DNA of 64,000 nucleotides, from NCBI RefSeq assembly GCF_000208745.1, contig NC_030854.1, positions 17,743,494 to 17,807,493 on the forward strand, in the 5' to 3' direction. Below the pieces are notes generated by a model. It was not told where the DNA came from. It worked only from the letters and a program-made list of their open reading frames with translations, and searched no databases. Below, one piece after another: positions 47,953 through 59,235 of the stretch. Position numbers and translations under genes: made by a program. This DNA is from Theobroma cacao. Its lineage: Eukaryota; Streptophyta; Magnoliopsida; Malvales; Malvaceae. Every line of letters begins with the position of its first letter. Position 1 is the first letter of the stretch.

Positions 47953-49874
47953 CTATTCATCTGATGAGTTAAAGGGTGAGGATTCAATGTTGTAGAAAGG
48001 GTTGAAAGGAAAAAGAGAGGGCTCTCGGAGAGGTGATGACTGTCTTGGGGAAGGTTTTGGTGAGGACTTGTCTGAGACAGGGATTGGAGAGGAGGCTGAA
48101 ACTGGTTTGGATTTTTCTACCAACCTGAAAGACTTTCTTCTCTTAAGAAAAGTTGTATTGGTTGCCATAGTCGTCCTGCCTTTGGTTGTTAGTTTTGCCT
48201 CAGTTGGTGGTGCTGCAGTGGCTTTGGCTTTCCCTGCTTTTATCTTTACTCTAGTAGCTGATGCAGATTTCTTTCCTTTTCCTACACCTTCACCATCTTT
48301 TTGAGTTTCTATCCTGGTAGTGTCTTTTTTAGCTTGTCCCTTCTTAACCATTTGGTGGAAGATATCCATGATGGAAACTTTCTCTGAATTTGGATGAGAG
48401 GCTTGGTGTTTCTCTATCTCTGAATCATTTTTGCTTTGAGGTTTAGGGGAGGTTATCTTGGCTGGTTGATCAACCTTTTGGGGAGAGTCTTCAGTCTGTA
48501 AAGCAGGACTGGCAAATTTGTAGGTGGAACCTTCAGCCTAAATGCTAGAACTTTCAACATGAGGAGCTAATTTTTCTGCTGACTTAGCTGAACTTTCAAC
48601 ACCTTGTTGTGCAGGTGCAGTGTTGGATGTGGCAGAACTGTCTGTGGCCACAGGTTTAGACAACATGTTTTTCTTCTCTTTCAGTTTGTTTTCCAACTCA
48701 GTGATTTTATCTTCCATTTTCTATAGCTTCACTCCTTGGTCAGTCAGCTTACCATCAACCCTTATAAGCAGATTAAAAATCACTTCATTTGAAAATTTGA
48801 AGAGAGCTTCTTTAGGTTAAGCAGGCAGACTGTGTTCTTTTCTTGGGCCAGTTTTAGAGGTTTTAATGAACTTTTCTTCATCGAGCACATACCGCATTTT
48901 AACCAAGCTGCCATACTGAATAGCTTGATCTCTGGTTTTTACCAAGTCCATATCATACCTCTTTGCCCATATTCCCTTATTCTACACAAGGGATATAATC
49001 ACATTCCCATACGATAGATTTACCTTATCAAGTCTGCAGGCACTTCTCATTTTCTCAATCATAAATCTTCCCAAATTCAGAGACACTCCATTGAAAGCAT
49101 GCTCCATCAGCCAAAGGTTCTGAAGGCTGATATAGCTAAGGCTTTCACTTCTGCCTTGTATATTTGCTGCTATGAAATAGTGTAGAATTCTGATCTGAAG
49201 GCTGGTTATCAAACCAGAATTACTTTTTGAAGAATATTTTTCTTTCTTTCCAATGATGATTTCCCACAATGAGGACGGGTCATATTTTTCAGATAGTTCA
49301 AATTCACTTTCTTCATACTCGATTTTCAGCAAGTTCCCCAAATCCTCAACAATCATAACAAATTCTTTTCCATTTAGATAAACATTCAAACCATTTTCTA
49401 CATAATCACCAGAATCTATTAATTCTTTTCCTTTCAAAGCAATTCCAGAATAAAACTCTTTGACCAGACTTGGACTATAAGACCTATTCTTAAAGGTGCT
49501 GTAACCTTTTAGTTTTATTTCATCAAAGTACTCAAATAGACTGGTTTGAATTTCAACATTTTTCTTAAAACTCTTCCAGTTAATGAATTTTCCACAAGAG
49601 ATTGGTGCATTCTCAATATTTTTGAATCTATACTCATGCAACTTATTCCTAAATTTTGAAGAAGAAGAACTAGTACCTTTGTGGAGTAAAGGCTTTATTT
49701 CTTTTTTTTTACCAGTTTTTGCTTCTTTTCTCTAAGTTTCTTGGATATATCTTTCATTGAACCAGGCATGATTTTCAATTTCTTCTTCATACTTTCAGTT
49801 CCTGTTTCTTCCTCCATTAGCCTTTTCCCTTTCTTCTTTTCTAATATCTCTTTGCTCTAAGATGTTCTAGCCAT
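47953..49874 (-). pseudogene. Copia B extra (env-like position) ORF
   Basis: Likely start MARTS at 49874, then a stop. The best open part, 49641-48982, is a folded-looking domain with PSLVKEFYSGIALKGKEL, NVYLNGKEFVMIVEDLGNLL, SLQIRILHYFIAANIQGRSE and GVSLNLGRFMIEKMRSAC. After a stop it continues with a coiled-coil-like KMEDKITELENKLKEK (about 48720) and a Lys, Ser, Pro-rich tail to 47953. Several in-frame stops and at least one shift are present. The position matches the env-like ORF of SIRE1, but I see no signal peptide or membrane segment. The domain looks related to the Athila extra ORF (16382-17545). Confidence 0.65.
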
Positions 49875-50250
49875 GTTGGTTGCAGAAATTTCTAAGGGTT
49901 TGAGTCAGTTTCATAGGCAAACAAGGAGATTTAGGTTTTTATTTCTAGAGCAACGGGTTTCAAGGGAGAGATGAGGAAAGGTAGTCAGCAGTTATTGCAA
50001 AAAAAAAACTGCTCACCTTCCTTTAAGTACTGCCCTATTTTATTTCTTTATAATTTCAAACTTCCCTCTAAATTTTGGTTATTTACCTTTGACAATTTTT
50101 CTTCATTCTTTTTACACCCGATAAACACATATTTTTACCACATTTTACTCTTCTTTCTCTATACTCACTGAGTCTTATTATTTAAGGCTGTCAGACCACT
50201 TTTAGTTGACTAAAAGCATTCTGTTTTCTTTGTGAGAGCCAAAGGTTTTC
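49875..50250. other. Copia B spacer between pol and extra ORF
   Basis: About 375 bases with no coding signal. It separates the end of RNase H (stop near 50251) from the start of the extra ORF and would be where any splice acceptor for that ORF lies. Confidence 0.5.
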
Positions 50251-50811
50251 TTATAATTCCTTCACACTAATCATCCCTAAATTTCTTCTAATCTCACAGA
50301 ATCTATCTTCACTCAGAGGTTTGGTAAAAATGTCTGCTAATTGATGTAAAGTAGTCACAAATTCTATCTTAATATCATTTTTTACCACATGGTCTCTAAT
50401 AAAATGGTGTCTAATTTCAATGTGCTTTGTCCTAGAGTGTTGCACAGGATTTTTTGATATATTGATTGCACTTGTGTTATCACAGTATATCGGTACGTTA
50501 TGCATAGTTATTCCATAGTCTTTTAATTGTTGCTTGATCCAAAGGATTTGTGCACAACAGCTACCTAATGATACATATTCAGCCTCTGCTGTAGACAGTG
50601 CCACTGAGTTCTGCTTTTTGCTGGACCAAGACATAAGCATCCTTCCTAAAAATTGGCATGTTCCACTAGTGCTTTTCCTATCAGTTCTGTTGCTAGCAAA
50701 GTCAGCATCTAAATATCCAACTAAGCTAAGAGTTGAGTTTCTAGAGTACCACATTCCTCATTCTTGAGTGTCTATGAGGTATCTAAAAATTCTCTTAGCA
50801 GTTGCTAGGTG
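50251..50811 (-). pseudogene. Copia B RNase H
   Basis: Open frame 50754-50251 after a stop near 50763. Motifs are LVGYLDADFASNRTDRKSTS (first D), MLMSWSSKKQNSVALSTAEA (E region, ending EAEY) and IYCDNTSAINISKNPVQHSR (D-N), then TKHIEIRHHFIRD and QLADIFTKPL. All expected catalytic residues of copia RNase H are visible. It is joined to the RT domain in the usual order. Inactive in this copy only because of stops upstream. Confidence 0.9.
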
Positions 50812-51738
50812 TTATTCTTTAGGCTGTGACTGAAATCTAGCACACAAGCACACACTAAACTGAATATCTGGTCTACTTGCTGTTAAGTAGAGAAGAGAGC
50901 CGATCATACCTCTATAGAGCTTTTGATCTACATCCTTACCTTTTTCTTCTAAGTCGAGTTTGGTGGATGGACTCATTGGTGTGAAAATTGATTTCAACTT
51001 TAGCATATCGAATTTCTTAAGCATATCATGAGTATATCTTTCTTGGTTGATGAAGATTTCTTCCTCACTTTGTTTAATTTGAAGACTAAGGAAGTACTTC
51101 AACTTTCCCATCATGCTCATCTCAAATTCACCTTGCATTTCCTTTGAAAAGTTCTTGCATAAACCTTCATTAGTTGCACCAAATACAATATCATCCACAT
51201 ATATTTGCACAACAATTAAATCATTTAGATATCTCTTAATGAACAATGTAGTATCGATGCTGCCTTTATCATACCCTTTCTCGACTATAAATTTTGAAAG
51301 CCTTTCATACCAAGCTCTAGGAGCTTGGTTCAATCCATACAAGGCCTTATGAAGTTTGAAAACATGATCAGATTTTTCAAAGTCTTCAAAACCTGTTGGT
51401 TGTTCTACATATACTTCCTCTTGAATTAATCCATTTAAGAATGCACTTTTTACATCCATTTAGAACAATTTAAAATTCATGAAGCATGCAAAAGCTAGCA
51501 ACAACCTTATGGCTTCAATCCTAGCAACCGGAGCAAAAGTTTCATCATAATCTATTCCTTCTTCTTCGTTGTATCCTTTTGCTACCAACCTAGCTTTATT
51601 TCTAACTACATTTCCTTGCTCATCTACCTTATTTCTAAATATCCATTTTGTACCAACAATAGGGTGATTTGAAGGTCTAGGTACCAATGACCATACATGA
51701 CTCCTTGTGAATTGATCAAGTTCTTCTTGCATGGCCAT
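50812..51738 (-). pseudogene. Copia B reverse transcriptase
   Basis: Two open pieces: 51738-51460 (MAMQEELDQF, VGTKWIFRNKVDEQG, GIDYDETFAPVARIEAIRLL) and 51459-50812 (MDVKSAFLNGLIQEEVYVEQ, KALYGLNQAPRAWYERL, IYVDDIVFGATN, KYFLSLQIKQ, GSLLYLTASRPDI). YVDD is the catalytic box. The break is one C-to-T change that turns the usual Q before MDVKSAF into TAA, and a second stop lies at 50811. Otherwise well preserved, consistent with a moderately young copy. Confidence 0.92.
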
Positions 51739-52921
51739 TATCCAACTTTCCTCTTTTTCAGCTTCTTCAAAGTTTTTAATTTCAATTTAAGATATAAAAA
51801 CTGAAAACTCACAAGTTTCTCTACTTGCTTTCGTAGTTTTAACTCCTTGTGAAATGTCACCTATTATTTGGTCTTGTGGATGATCCCTTACAAATCTCCA
51901 ACTCCTTGGTAGATCATCATGCTGATTTTTTGCTCTTTGCAGATTTTCTAGAGGTGGAGTTTCATTTTCTCTTCTAGGTGAGCTTTCTTCATTATTTTTG
52001 TTGTTTTCTAAGATCATTTCCTCCATTTGTTTTTCTAAGATTTCTATATCATCATCATCATTATGAACTTCTTTTTGTAATGCATTTGACTCATCAAAAA
52101 CTATATGAATTGATTCTTCAATGGTCAAGGTCTTTTTGTTAAAAACTCTATAGGCCTTTGAGTTTAATGTATATCCTAAAAATATTGCTTCATCACTCTT
52201 AGCATCAAACTTCCCTAGGGGCTATTTTCCATTGTTCAATACAAAGCATTTACAATCAAAACTCCTAAGGTGAGAAATATTTGGTTTCCTACCTTTATAA
52301 AGTTCATATGGAGTCTTTGAAATCAAGAGTCTTATTGAGACTCTATTAAGAATATAAGTTGTTGTATTTACTGCCTCAGCCCAAAGATATTTAGGTAGGT
52401 TGTTTTCACATAGCATGGTCCTAGTCATTTCTTTAAAGGTTCGGTTTCCTCTCTACAACTCCATTTTACTAGGGTGTTCTAGGTGCAAAAAAATTGTGAT
52501 TCAACCCCTTTTCATTGCAAAATTTTTCAAACTCATCATTTTCAAATTCTCCTCCATGATCACTCCTTATGCCAATTATGGCTAGTCTTTTTTCATTTTC
52601 TACTTTCTTACAATGATTTAAGAATGCTTGTAGAGCATCATTCTTATGAGCAAGAAAATACACCCAAGTATATCTAGAATAGTCATCAACTATTAGAAAG
52701 CCATAGGATTTTCCTCCTAAGCTTGTTGTGCTTATTGGACCAAATAGATCAATATGAAGCAAATCAAGAGGTCTAGATGTTGACACAATTTTCTTAGACT
52801 TTAAGGATGTCCTAACTTGTTTTCCTAGTTGGCAAGCATCACATATCCTATCATTTTCAAATTTTAACTCAAGCAGTCCAACAACAAGATTTTTCTTAAT
52901 TAATTTTGACATAATATTCAT
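51739..52921 (-). pseudogene. Copia B integrase and linker
   Basis: 52921-52469 has the zinc region end CDACQLGKQVRTS, then the core LLHIDLFGPISTTSLGGKSY (first D) and IRSDHGGEFENDEF (second D). A frameshift near 52460 hits the third acidic residue region, then 52428-52222 reads MTRTMLCENNLPKYLWAEAV and LRSFDCKCFVLNNGK. The linker 52128-51787 is acidic and ends with LPRSWRFVRDHPQDQIIGDI, the usual pre-RT sequence of SIRE-like elements. Confidence 0.88.
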
Positions 52922-53156
52922 GCAAACATGTCCTAATCTCCTATGCCATAGCCAACTATCATTTTCAACATTTGCAACAAGACATACTTCACTATTTATT
53001 TCAAGATCTTCAAGAAAATTACATACATATTCTTCACTCTATTTCCTATAAATGAGATTTTATTTGTACTCATATCTATCAGTTCACACTTAGTTGAATC
53101 AAAGCACACTTTAAATCCTTTATCACATAATTGACTAATACTTAGTAAATTATGCT

Positions 53157-53390
53157 TTAAGCCTTTAACCAGCAAAACATGACTAATTTGAGTTTGGGAA
53201 TTCTTACCGTACCTATACCATGGATTTTTCCTTTTGAATAATCTCTAAAAGATACGGTTCCTCTCTTTCTCTTATCCAGCTGAACAAACAGCATTTCCTG
53301 TCCTGTCATGTGCCGTGAACAGCCACTGTCCAAGTACCAAGGCTGTTTCTTCTTGAGTTGAGCTTTTGAACATGTCTCATTTAAGTCCAA
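53157..53390 (-). pseudogene. Copia B protease
   Basis: Frame 53390-53157 has KKQPWYLDSGCSRHMTGQEM, where D-S-G is the aspartic protease active site, followed by GTVSFRDYSKGKIHGIGTVR. The frame runs towards the pre-integrase HHCC region with shifts between 53157 and 52921. Order gag-protease-integrase-RT is that of copia. Confidence 0.88.
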
Positions 53391-55528
53391 CTCAACCTAC
53401 AAAACAGAATTTCAGTTTTTCTTTGTAGGTATCCATACTTTGATGGGTCCTTGAGTGTTAGTTGTAACAAAGGATCCCTTAGGAACCCAGATTCTCTTAA
53501 CTTTCTGCACTATTTTTTGCTTAAAACGGTCATATGATAAATGACCATGTTTACCACAATTATAACATTTAAGTAATGCTTTAGCTGAATTTTTGTTGTG
53601 GTATGCATATCTTTTTGAAGATTCATTTTTCAAATATTTAAGACCTGTATTTTCATCAAGAGTTATTTGCAAAGCTTCAAACTTGTTTTCCAACTCTTGT
53701 TTTAAAACCTCAAAGTATGTTTTTGAGTGTTCTAACTCAATTTGTAAAATATTTCTTTGCTAAAAAACATAAGTAAATTCTTGTTTGATTTGTTCCAAAT
53801 CATTTTCAAGAAATACAGCCTTTTTCTTTAATGATTTGTATTTTGAAAAACGCTTTTCAAATTAATCATAAAGGCACTCATACTCATCTTGTAAATCATC
53901 ATAAGAATTAATGCAGAGGGATGAGAGTACCTCTGTTTTATCTTCTTGTGCCATTAAACAGATGTTTACTCTGTAAAACCCGACCCTATAAATACATGTC
54001 ATGATATACATGCATTGAGTAGCATGTTATTATGCTAGGAAAGCACCTAAGAAAAGACGAAACCCGATATCGTACCTAACGATACACTTGAGTTGATTTA
54101 ACCTCGAACTAGTTCAAATAGGAATTGTAGGATGAAATTTAATATTTTATAGTCCAGGAATGACTAAAAAAGATTGTTCGGAGTTCGAGGATTCATTTGG
54201 GGTAAAATTGGAAATTTTGATGTTCAAGGGCAAAATCGTCATTTTGCCACCTAAGATAATAATTTGATCATGGAGTGAAATTTTTGACCAAGATTAACTA
54301 TTTGGAGTATAATTTAATGATAGGAAGTGAAAAAGTTTAATTCTGGTGATTTTTGGAGTGTAGGGGCAAAATCGTAAGTTTGCCACCCACGGACAAAATT
54401 TGAGATTTTGAGAGAATTTAGATCAAATTTGACAAATTGGAGAATGGTATGAGTATAAGGGATGAAAAATATGTCTATGGGCAATTTTTCAATTTTTGGG
54501 GCAAAAATGTAATTTTTGACTTTTACGGGGGCAAAAGTGTAAATTTCAAAAATTACTCCACCGAGACTTTGGATGAGTCTGAGAATTTTATCTAAGCTAT
54601 GAATATATGAGACAAGTGTATGGTGAAAATTTGGAAACAAATGGATGAAATTTTAAAAATGGGCCAATGGGAAAGTGACATGTGGCATTTTTTAATGATA
54701 TAATATTATTTTAATGAAAAATCAGCCCATTTAAACCCAAATTTTAAGTGCTGGCCGGCCATAAGGAAGAACAAGAGAGGAAATAGAGAGGAAAGGAAGA
54801 AAAAAAGAAAAACCAAAGAGAAACAAGAAAATTCAAAGGGAAATTCGCGGTTTTCGACCGTTTACGCGTCTAACGGTAAGATTTTTCGATTTTAGCTTGA
54901 TTTCTACCTTTCCTATGCCTTTATTTCCATTTAGCATGCTTGAGGAGAGAGATCAAAAAGTGATATCAAGGGCTGGACGAAATTCTAGGGGAGAGAAATT
55001 GAAATTTTTAGGTTTTGATTTTTAGTTAAATTGATAGTTTTAGTTAGTTAAATGTGTTTAGAAATTAAATTGGGCAAGAAATCATTAAATTTTCACAATA
55101 CCCACTCTTGGCTGGATGCTCAATGCTGTACAATGATGATGAATTGATTTTATTCTAAGGAAAATGAAGAGAAAATGATGAAAAACGATTAAACGTGATA
55201 GAAAAACAAAGTAGAAAATTAACCGAGTTAATGTCCCATTTTTGGCCGAATTTTCCAAGGAAGGGAGTGAGCTGATTTTGTTGTTTTTAGAAGGTTATTG
55301 GCTGATATTTAATGGTTAGAAATGTTGGAGAGAGAATGGGATGATTTAGAGCTAAAATGGAGCGCGTTAGCAATTTATCGGGCAAAGTGCCAAAAATAGG
55401 TTAATACCGCGTTTAAGCCGTTTTAGGCTATTGCATTTCATACCATGCATTAGTATAGGATTTAAGTTAATTATATAGTGATTTAGCATCAATGTGATGA
55501 ATTGTGTAAATTTTTGTAATGTGTCTAG

Positions 55529-55614
55529 GAGGAGAGCCTTCCGGAAAAGGCAAAGAAGTCGTACCCGACGAGTAGTGATCGGGGCGCTTAGAAAGCTTTT
55601 AGTTTGTACAAACG
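55529..55614 (+). CDS. Micro-exon with conserved peptide tail, LTR D
   Basis: Acceptor-like GTGTCTAG (AG at 55527-55528) is followed by GGEPSGKGKEVVPDE and TAG (55573-55575). In this copy an ATG at 55519-55521 is in frame, giving an 18-residue ORF starting MCLGGE, if unspliced. A GTGAGT donor follows at 55615. Compared with H, six of the first eight codons differ, all at synonymous third positions. Confidence 0.5.
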
Positions 55615-55959
55615 GTGAGTAAACTTATTATTATTGTAAATTATCTAGAGTTTATTTTTAAATGCCCTTTATGTATTTTATGAAATGAAAACGAGATTAA
55701 AACGGGATTTTTGATGTTTTAGGAATAAATGTGACAAATAAAAATATATTGTATTGATTATGAAATTGAGTAATTGGAGGCTACAAATTGACTTGAAAAA
55801 TATATATTTTCCTAGGAATGGCTTATGAGAAATGAGTATATGTGGCTATATTTTGTGAATGCATTGGGAAATTTATGTAAGTTGTTTTACTATGCAGGCT
55901 GGATAAATAAATAAAAGCCACGTTATACTGTCGAAATTTTATTAAAATTGGTGGGTTAG

Positions 55960-56250
55960 TCACTGCAGTGACGGGTTTCCGTGGACTGCCTATTAGAGGG
56001 GCACGGTAAACCCAGTTATATAGTTACTCCGGTTGTAGAGGCGAGGAGGGTAACTCCTGGGGTAGTATTAGAGCTCACTTCACGTCGAACCCCCACGTGA
56101 ATGTGTAACTCGGCCAACGCCAAGGAACGGCTGGTTTTAAAAATAAAAATGTGTTTCACGTGTGAATATTTTAACACCCTTGGCGGACTCGGTTAGATGC
56201 CTCGGCCAAGGTATCCCCGAGGATTAGTTTTGGCTTGAGCCTTGTTTTAA
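55960..56250. other. GC-rich conserved block in LTR D
   Basis: A stretch much richer in G and C than its surroundings, with CCGTGGACTG, GGGCACGGTAAACCC and CCACGTGAA (G-box CACGTG). GCCAAGG (about 56119) and CCTTGGC (about 56179) are complementary, allowing a stem. Equivalent blocks are in H (39180-39480) and 6442 (7210-7520). Function unknown. Confidence 0.55.
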
Positions 56251-58198
56251 TAAAAGACATAAGCCTTAACAACTGTTTTGGTAAATTACAAATATTTTAT
56301 GGTTTAAGAAATAAATTGAAAACATTATGAAATGGGTTGAAATTTGTTGTTTAAACTTGCCTCCATTTTACTCGCCTTTAGATATTTATGATAATGTCTG
56401 TTTACTCATTGGGATTGCAAAATCTCACCCAACTCCTTTCCACCCATTTCAGGTTCAGTATAGACTGTAGATAGCTGATCTCATCGAGGACTACCATTGG
56501 ATCTGCATTTTCCAAATCGTAGGTTCACAGTCCTCTTTACTTTTGTTTATTCGGGGGCCCTCTTGTTATTGTAAATTAAATTAAATATTTTGGCTTACTG
56601 TATTTCAGTATGTATAAATTTATTTAGCTTTTACGCTATAAAAATTATTCACGTATAACTCTATAAATATTGTTTTATAAGAAAATAGAATATTTCCCTT
56701 AATATTTCTTTTATTTTCTTATTATATTCAAATAACCGTAATTTCGTTTTAAATGAAGCTTTTAGACTTTTAAACTCATTTTGAATATGAATTATGTATT
56801 TTGTACTTGTATATTACGTTTTAGCCAATTTTGAAATTTTTGAGAAAAAAATGACCAAAATACCCCTGTGTGGCGAAAATTTTATTTTGATTGTTTTTTA
56901 TCTAAAATAGTGTATATTCTCTAAAAACTCGATATTTAACAATGATTGCTCATAAGAAAGGAAAAAAAAACTAATATGTAAGCCTTGCGGGGTTCCGGTT
57001 GGCATTCTAGATAATGAGTGTCAATCGGGACGTCGCGGCGATTGTCATGGGCCTGAGGGAGGTTTCGGGTCGTGACATACTCTTTCCTCAGATTTTTCAT
57101 CATCAGTTTCAGAGCTTGATGTGTCATTGTCCAACCATGCAGCAGCCACCATTGCTTTCTTGGATTTCTTATTTTTCTTGGGAGTTTCATCTTTCAGCAA
57201 TGGATACTCAGACTTGAAATGACTAGGTTTCTTGCATTCGTAGCAGATCATCTCCTCTTTTTTGTTGGAGTCATTTTTGTTCCTTATTTTCCATGAAGCA
57301 CCTTGGTCTTTCTTGAAACCTCTTTTAGTTAGCCTTCAATTTCTTCTGCTCATTAGCTTTCTGAATTTTCTTGCAACTAGAGCTAATTTTTCATCATCAT
57401 CATAGGAAAGCTCTTCCAGCTCTTCTTCAAGGATGTTGGCTTTAAGTGCAATGCTCTATTTCTTTTCCTTTGCTTACCTTCGGTCTTCTTCTTCTTCTTC
57501 CTTAAGCTCCAACTCATGAGTAAGAAGATAACCACAAATCTCATCGAGTGTGATGATGTTCAGATCTTTAGCCTCTCTAATGGCAGTCACTTTTGGTTTT
57601 CAGGATTTTGGTAGGCTTCTAAGCAGTCTCTTAACTAATTCATGTTAAGGGATAGGCTTGCCTAGCTAACTTAATTTATTTGTGATATTTGTAAAACTAT
57701 CAAACATGCCGATGATGTCTTCACCAGGCTCCATTTTGAACATTTCATAACTATGTGTTAAGAGAGCAATTTTGGACTTTTACTTGAGAAGTCCCTTCAT
57801 GGATTATTCTAAGTTTTTCCCACACTTGTTTAGCTATTGTACAACTTGAGACTTTGTTAAATTCAGTGGGGGTCAAGGCACAATGTAATGTGTTGATGGC
57901 CTTAAAGTTTATTTGAACTTTCTTAGTTTCAGCCTGAGTCCATTTAGACCTTGGCTTAGGCATCAACTCATTTGTCACTACATTTACGGTTGAGGGCATA
58001 AAGGGTCCATCAGTTATGACATCCCACATATCATAGTTTATAGCTCTAATGTAAATTGACATTCTAATGCTCCAATAAGGGTAATTAGAGCCATCAAACA
58101 GAGGTTGTCTGTTTGTAGATTGTCCCTCAGCCACTATTGATTTTTGTTGAGCCATTTGGATCCTCCCAAAGGATGTTAAGCCTTAATAGCAGGGAACT

Positions 58199-58208
58199 AG
58201 CTCTGATA
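58199..58208 (-). other. Primer binding site of copia B
   Basis: On minus, TATCAGAGCT lies within a few bases of the 5' LTR end (58214), matching the TGGTATCAGAGC site for initiator methionine tRNA with a changed first part. Confidence 0.8.
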
Positions 58209-59039
58209 CTAATTGTTGGTCCCTATAATATGTGCCAGATAGGGGGTGAATAGCACAATTTGGCTCTTGACAGGATTGGAAACTAATTTCCAGAACTTAA
58301 GAAAACAAAAACAGAGTGTCACGACCCAAATTTTGGGTCATGACCGGCGCATGGATCCAATGGACGTAATCCACTAAACCCAAGCAAGCCTATTATTTAT
58401 TTTACTTATGATTCTATTTATTATCACTAAGTCCTATTTCATGACTTTGAGTCAAAATAGTGATATACATTGCCAACTCGTACTGGCATTACTCTTTTAA
58501 AATTTACATTTAAGTTAATCTATACATAACAAAATAATACTCGACCTCCAGCGGAGTGACTCGGATGGATATACAGCTACCGAATGCCGAGACACCTACC
58601 AGAAGATGTACACAGATCTACAAGGACACCTCGTCCTAATTATCGGCTACCTCGTGATCTGAAAACATGAATTTGAAAATGGTGAGTATAAACCCAGTGA
58701 GTGAACAAGGAAGGGAACAAGCAACAATTAGGAAAAATTTAAAATCATGATGCACTTGTTTCAAACAATGCAATTTAGTTCATTCCTATTTAAAACCCCT
58801 CCAAACCCCAGAGTTTTTCGCTACAGCGAGCATGAATTTCGATGCAGTGAAAACAAAGCAACAAGAGAAACATTTTTCCTCACTCAACAAAAGCCATCCT
58901 GCTAAACTAATAAAATCAACCTAACATTCATGAAAATTCTCAAAGTATAATGTGTCAAATTTTACGTACATTACAACCATAAATCATTGTCCATCAATTT
59001 GCTATATCACACACATTTACATATGTATATATATATATA

Positions 59040-59235
59040 TATACGTATATACCCATCATCATCATCTCACCAACCCATCATCATCATCACCAGCTCATCA
59101 TCATCATCATCACCAGCTCATGCGCACTCCCTACTCGCACATGGCTGGGTCATCACCGGATTATGCGCACTCCCTACTCGCACATAACCGGGTCATCCTC
59201 GGCTTATGCACACTCCCTACTCGCACATAGCCGAG
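59040..59235. repeat. Microsatellite and minisatellite in LTR C
   Basis: A (TA)n run (59026-59050) and (ATC)n stretches (59055-59115) lead into three units of about 47 bases with core ATGCGCACTCCCTACTCGCA. Open frames through it are repeat artefacts. The units lie where LTRs 4510 and F have their arrays. Confidence 0.85.

Larger units (their letters stand above)
53972..57077 (+). mobile_element. Solo LTR D, 3.11 kb, in copia B gag
   Basis: Starts TGTAAAACCCGACC and ends GGGTCGTGACA; TSD TACTC is perfect at 53967-53971 and 57078-57082. It is collinear with H and inverted 6442. Along plus: a leader, donor ACG/GTAAG (54876), micro-exon 55529-55614, donor GTGAGT (55615), a GC-rich block 55960-56250, and acceptor TTTCAG (56447-56452). 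Introns would be 653 and 838 bases. No retroviral proteins are encoded. Confidence 0.9.
53400..58155 (-). pseudogene. Copia B gag, split by solo LTR D
   Basis: Start MAQQKSIVAEGQSTNRQPLF at 58155, with FDGSNYPYWSIRMSIYIRAI and WEKLRIIHEGTSQVK, then a frameshift near 57751. A first zinc knuckle (57248-57200) reads CYECKKPSHFKSEY, its last cysteine changed to Y. LTR D with TSD TACTC is inserted after the acidic SSSETDDEKSEE. Gag resumes at 53966 with DDLQDEYECLYD and a coiled-coil-like part. A second knuckle CYNCGKHGHLSYDRF lacks the last cysteine. The end is KRIWVPKGSFVTTNTQG. It is non-functional. Confidence 0.87.

Noticed and set aside
48002..48304. Plus-strand open frame at 48002-48304
   Set aside because: It is the opposite strand of the Lys, Ser, Pro-rich tail of the copia B extra ORF.
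49971..50171. Envelope protein in copia B
   Set aside because: No signal peptide or membrane segments are visible in the extra ORF, and the domain resembles the Athila plant transposon protein more than an envelope.
58952..59230. Open frames at 58952-59230
   Set aside because: Translation of microsatellite and minisatellite (H and S runs); not a gene.
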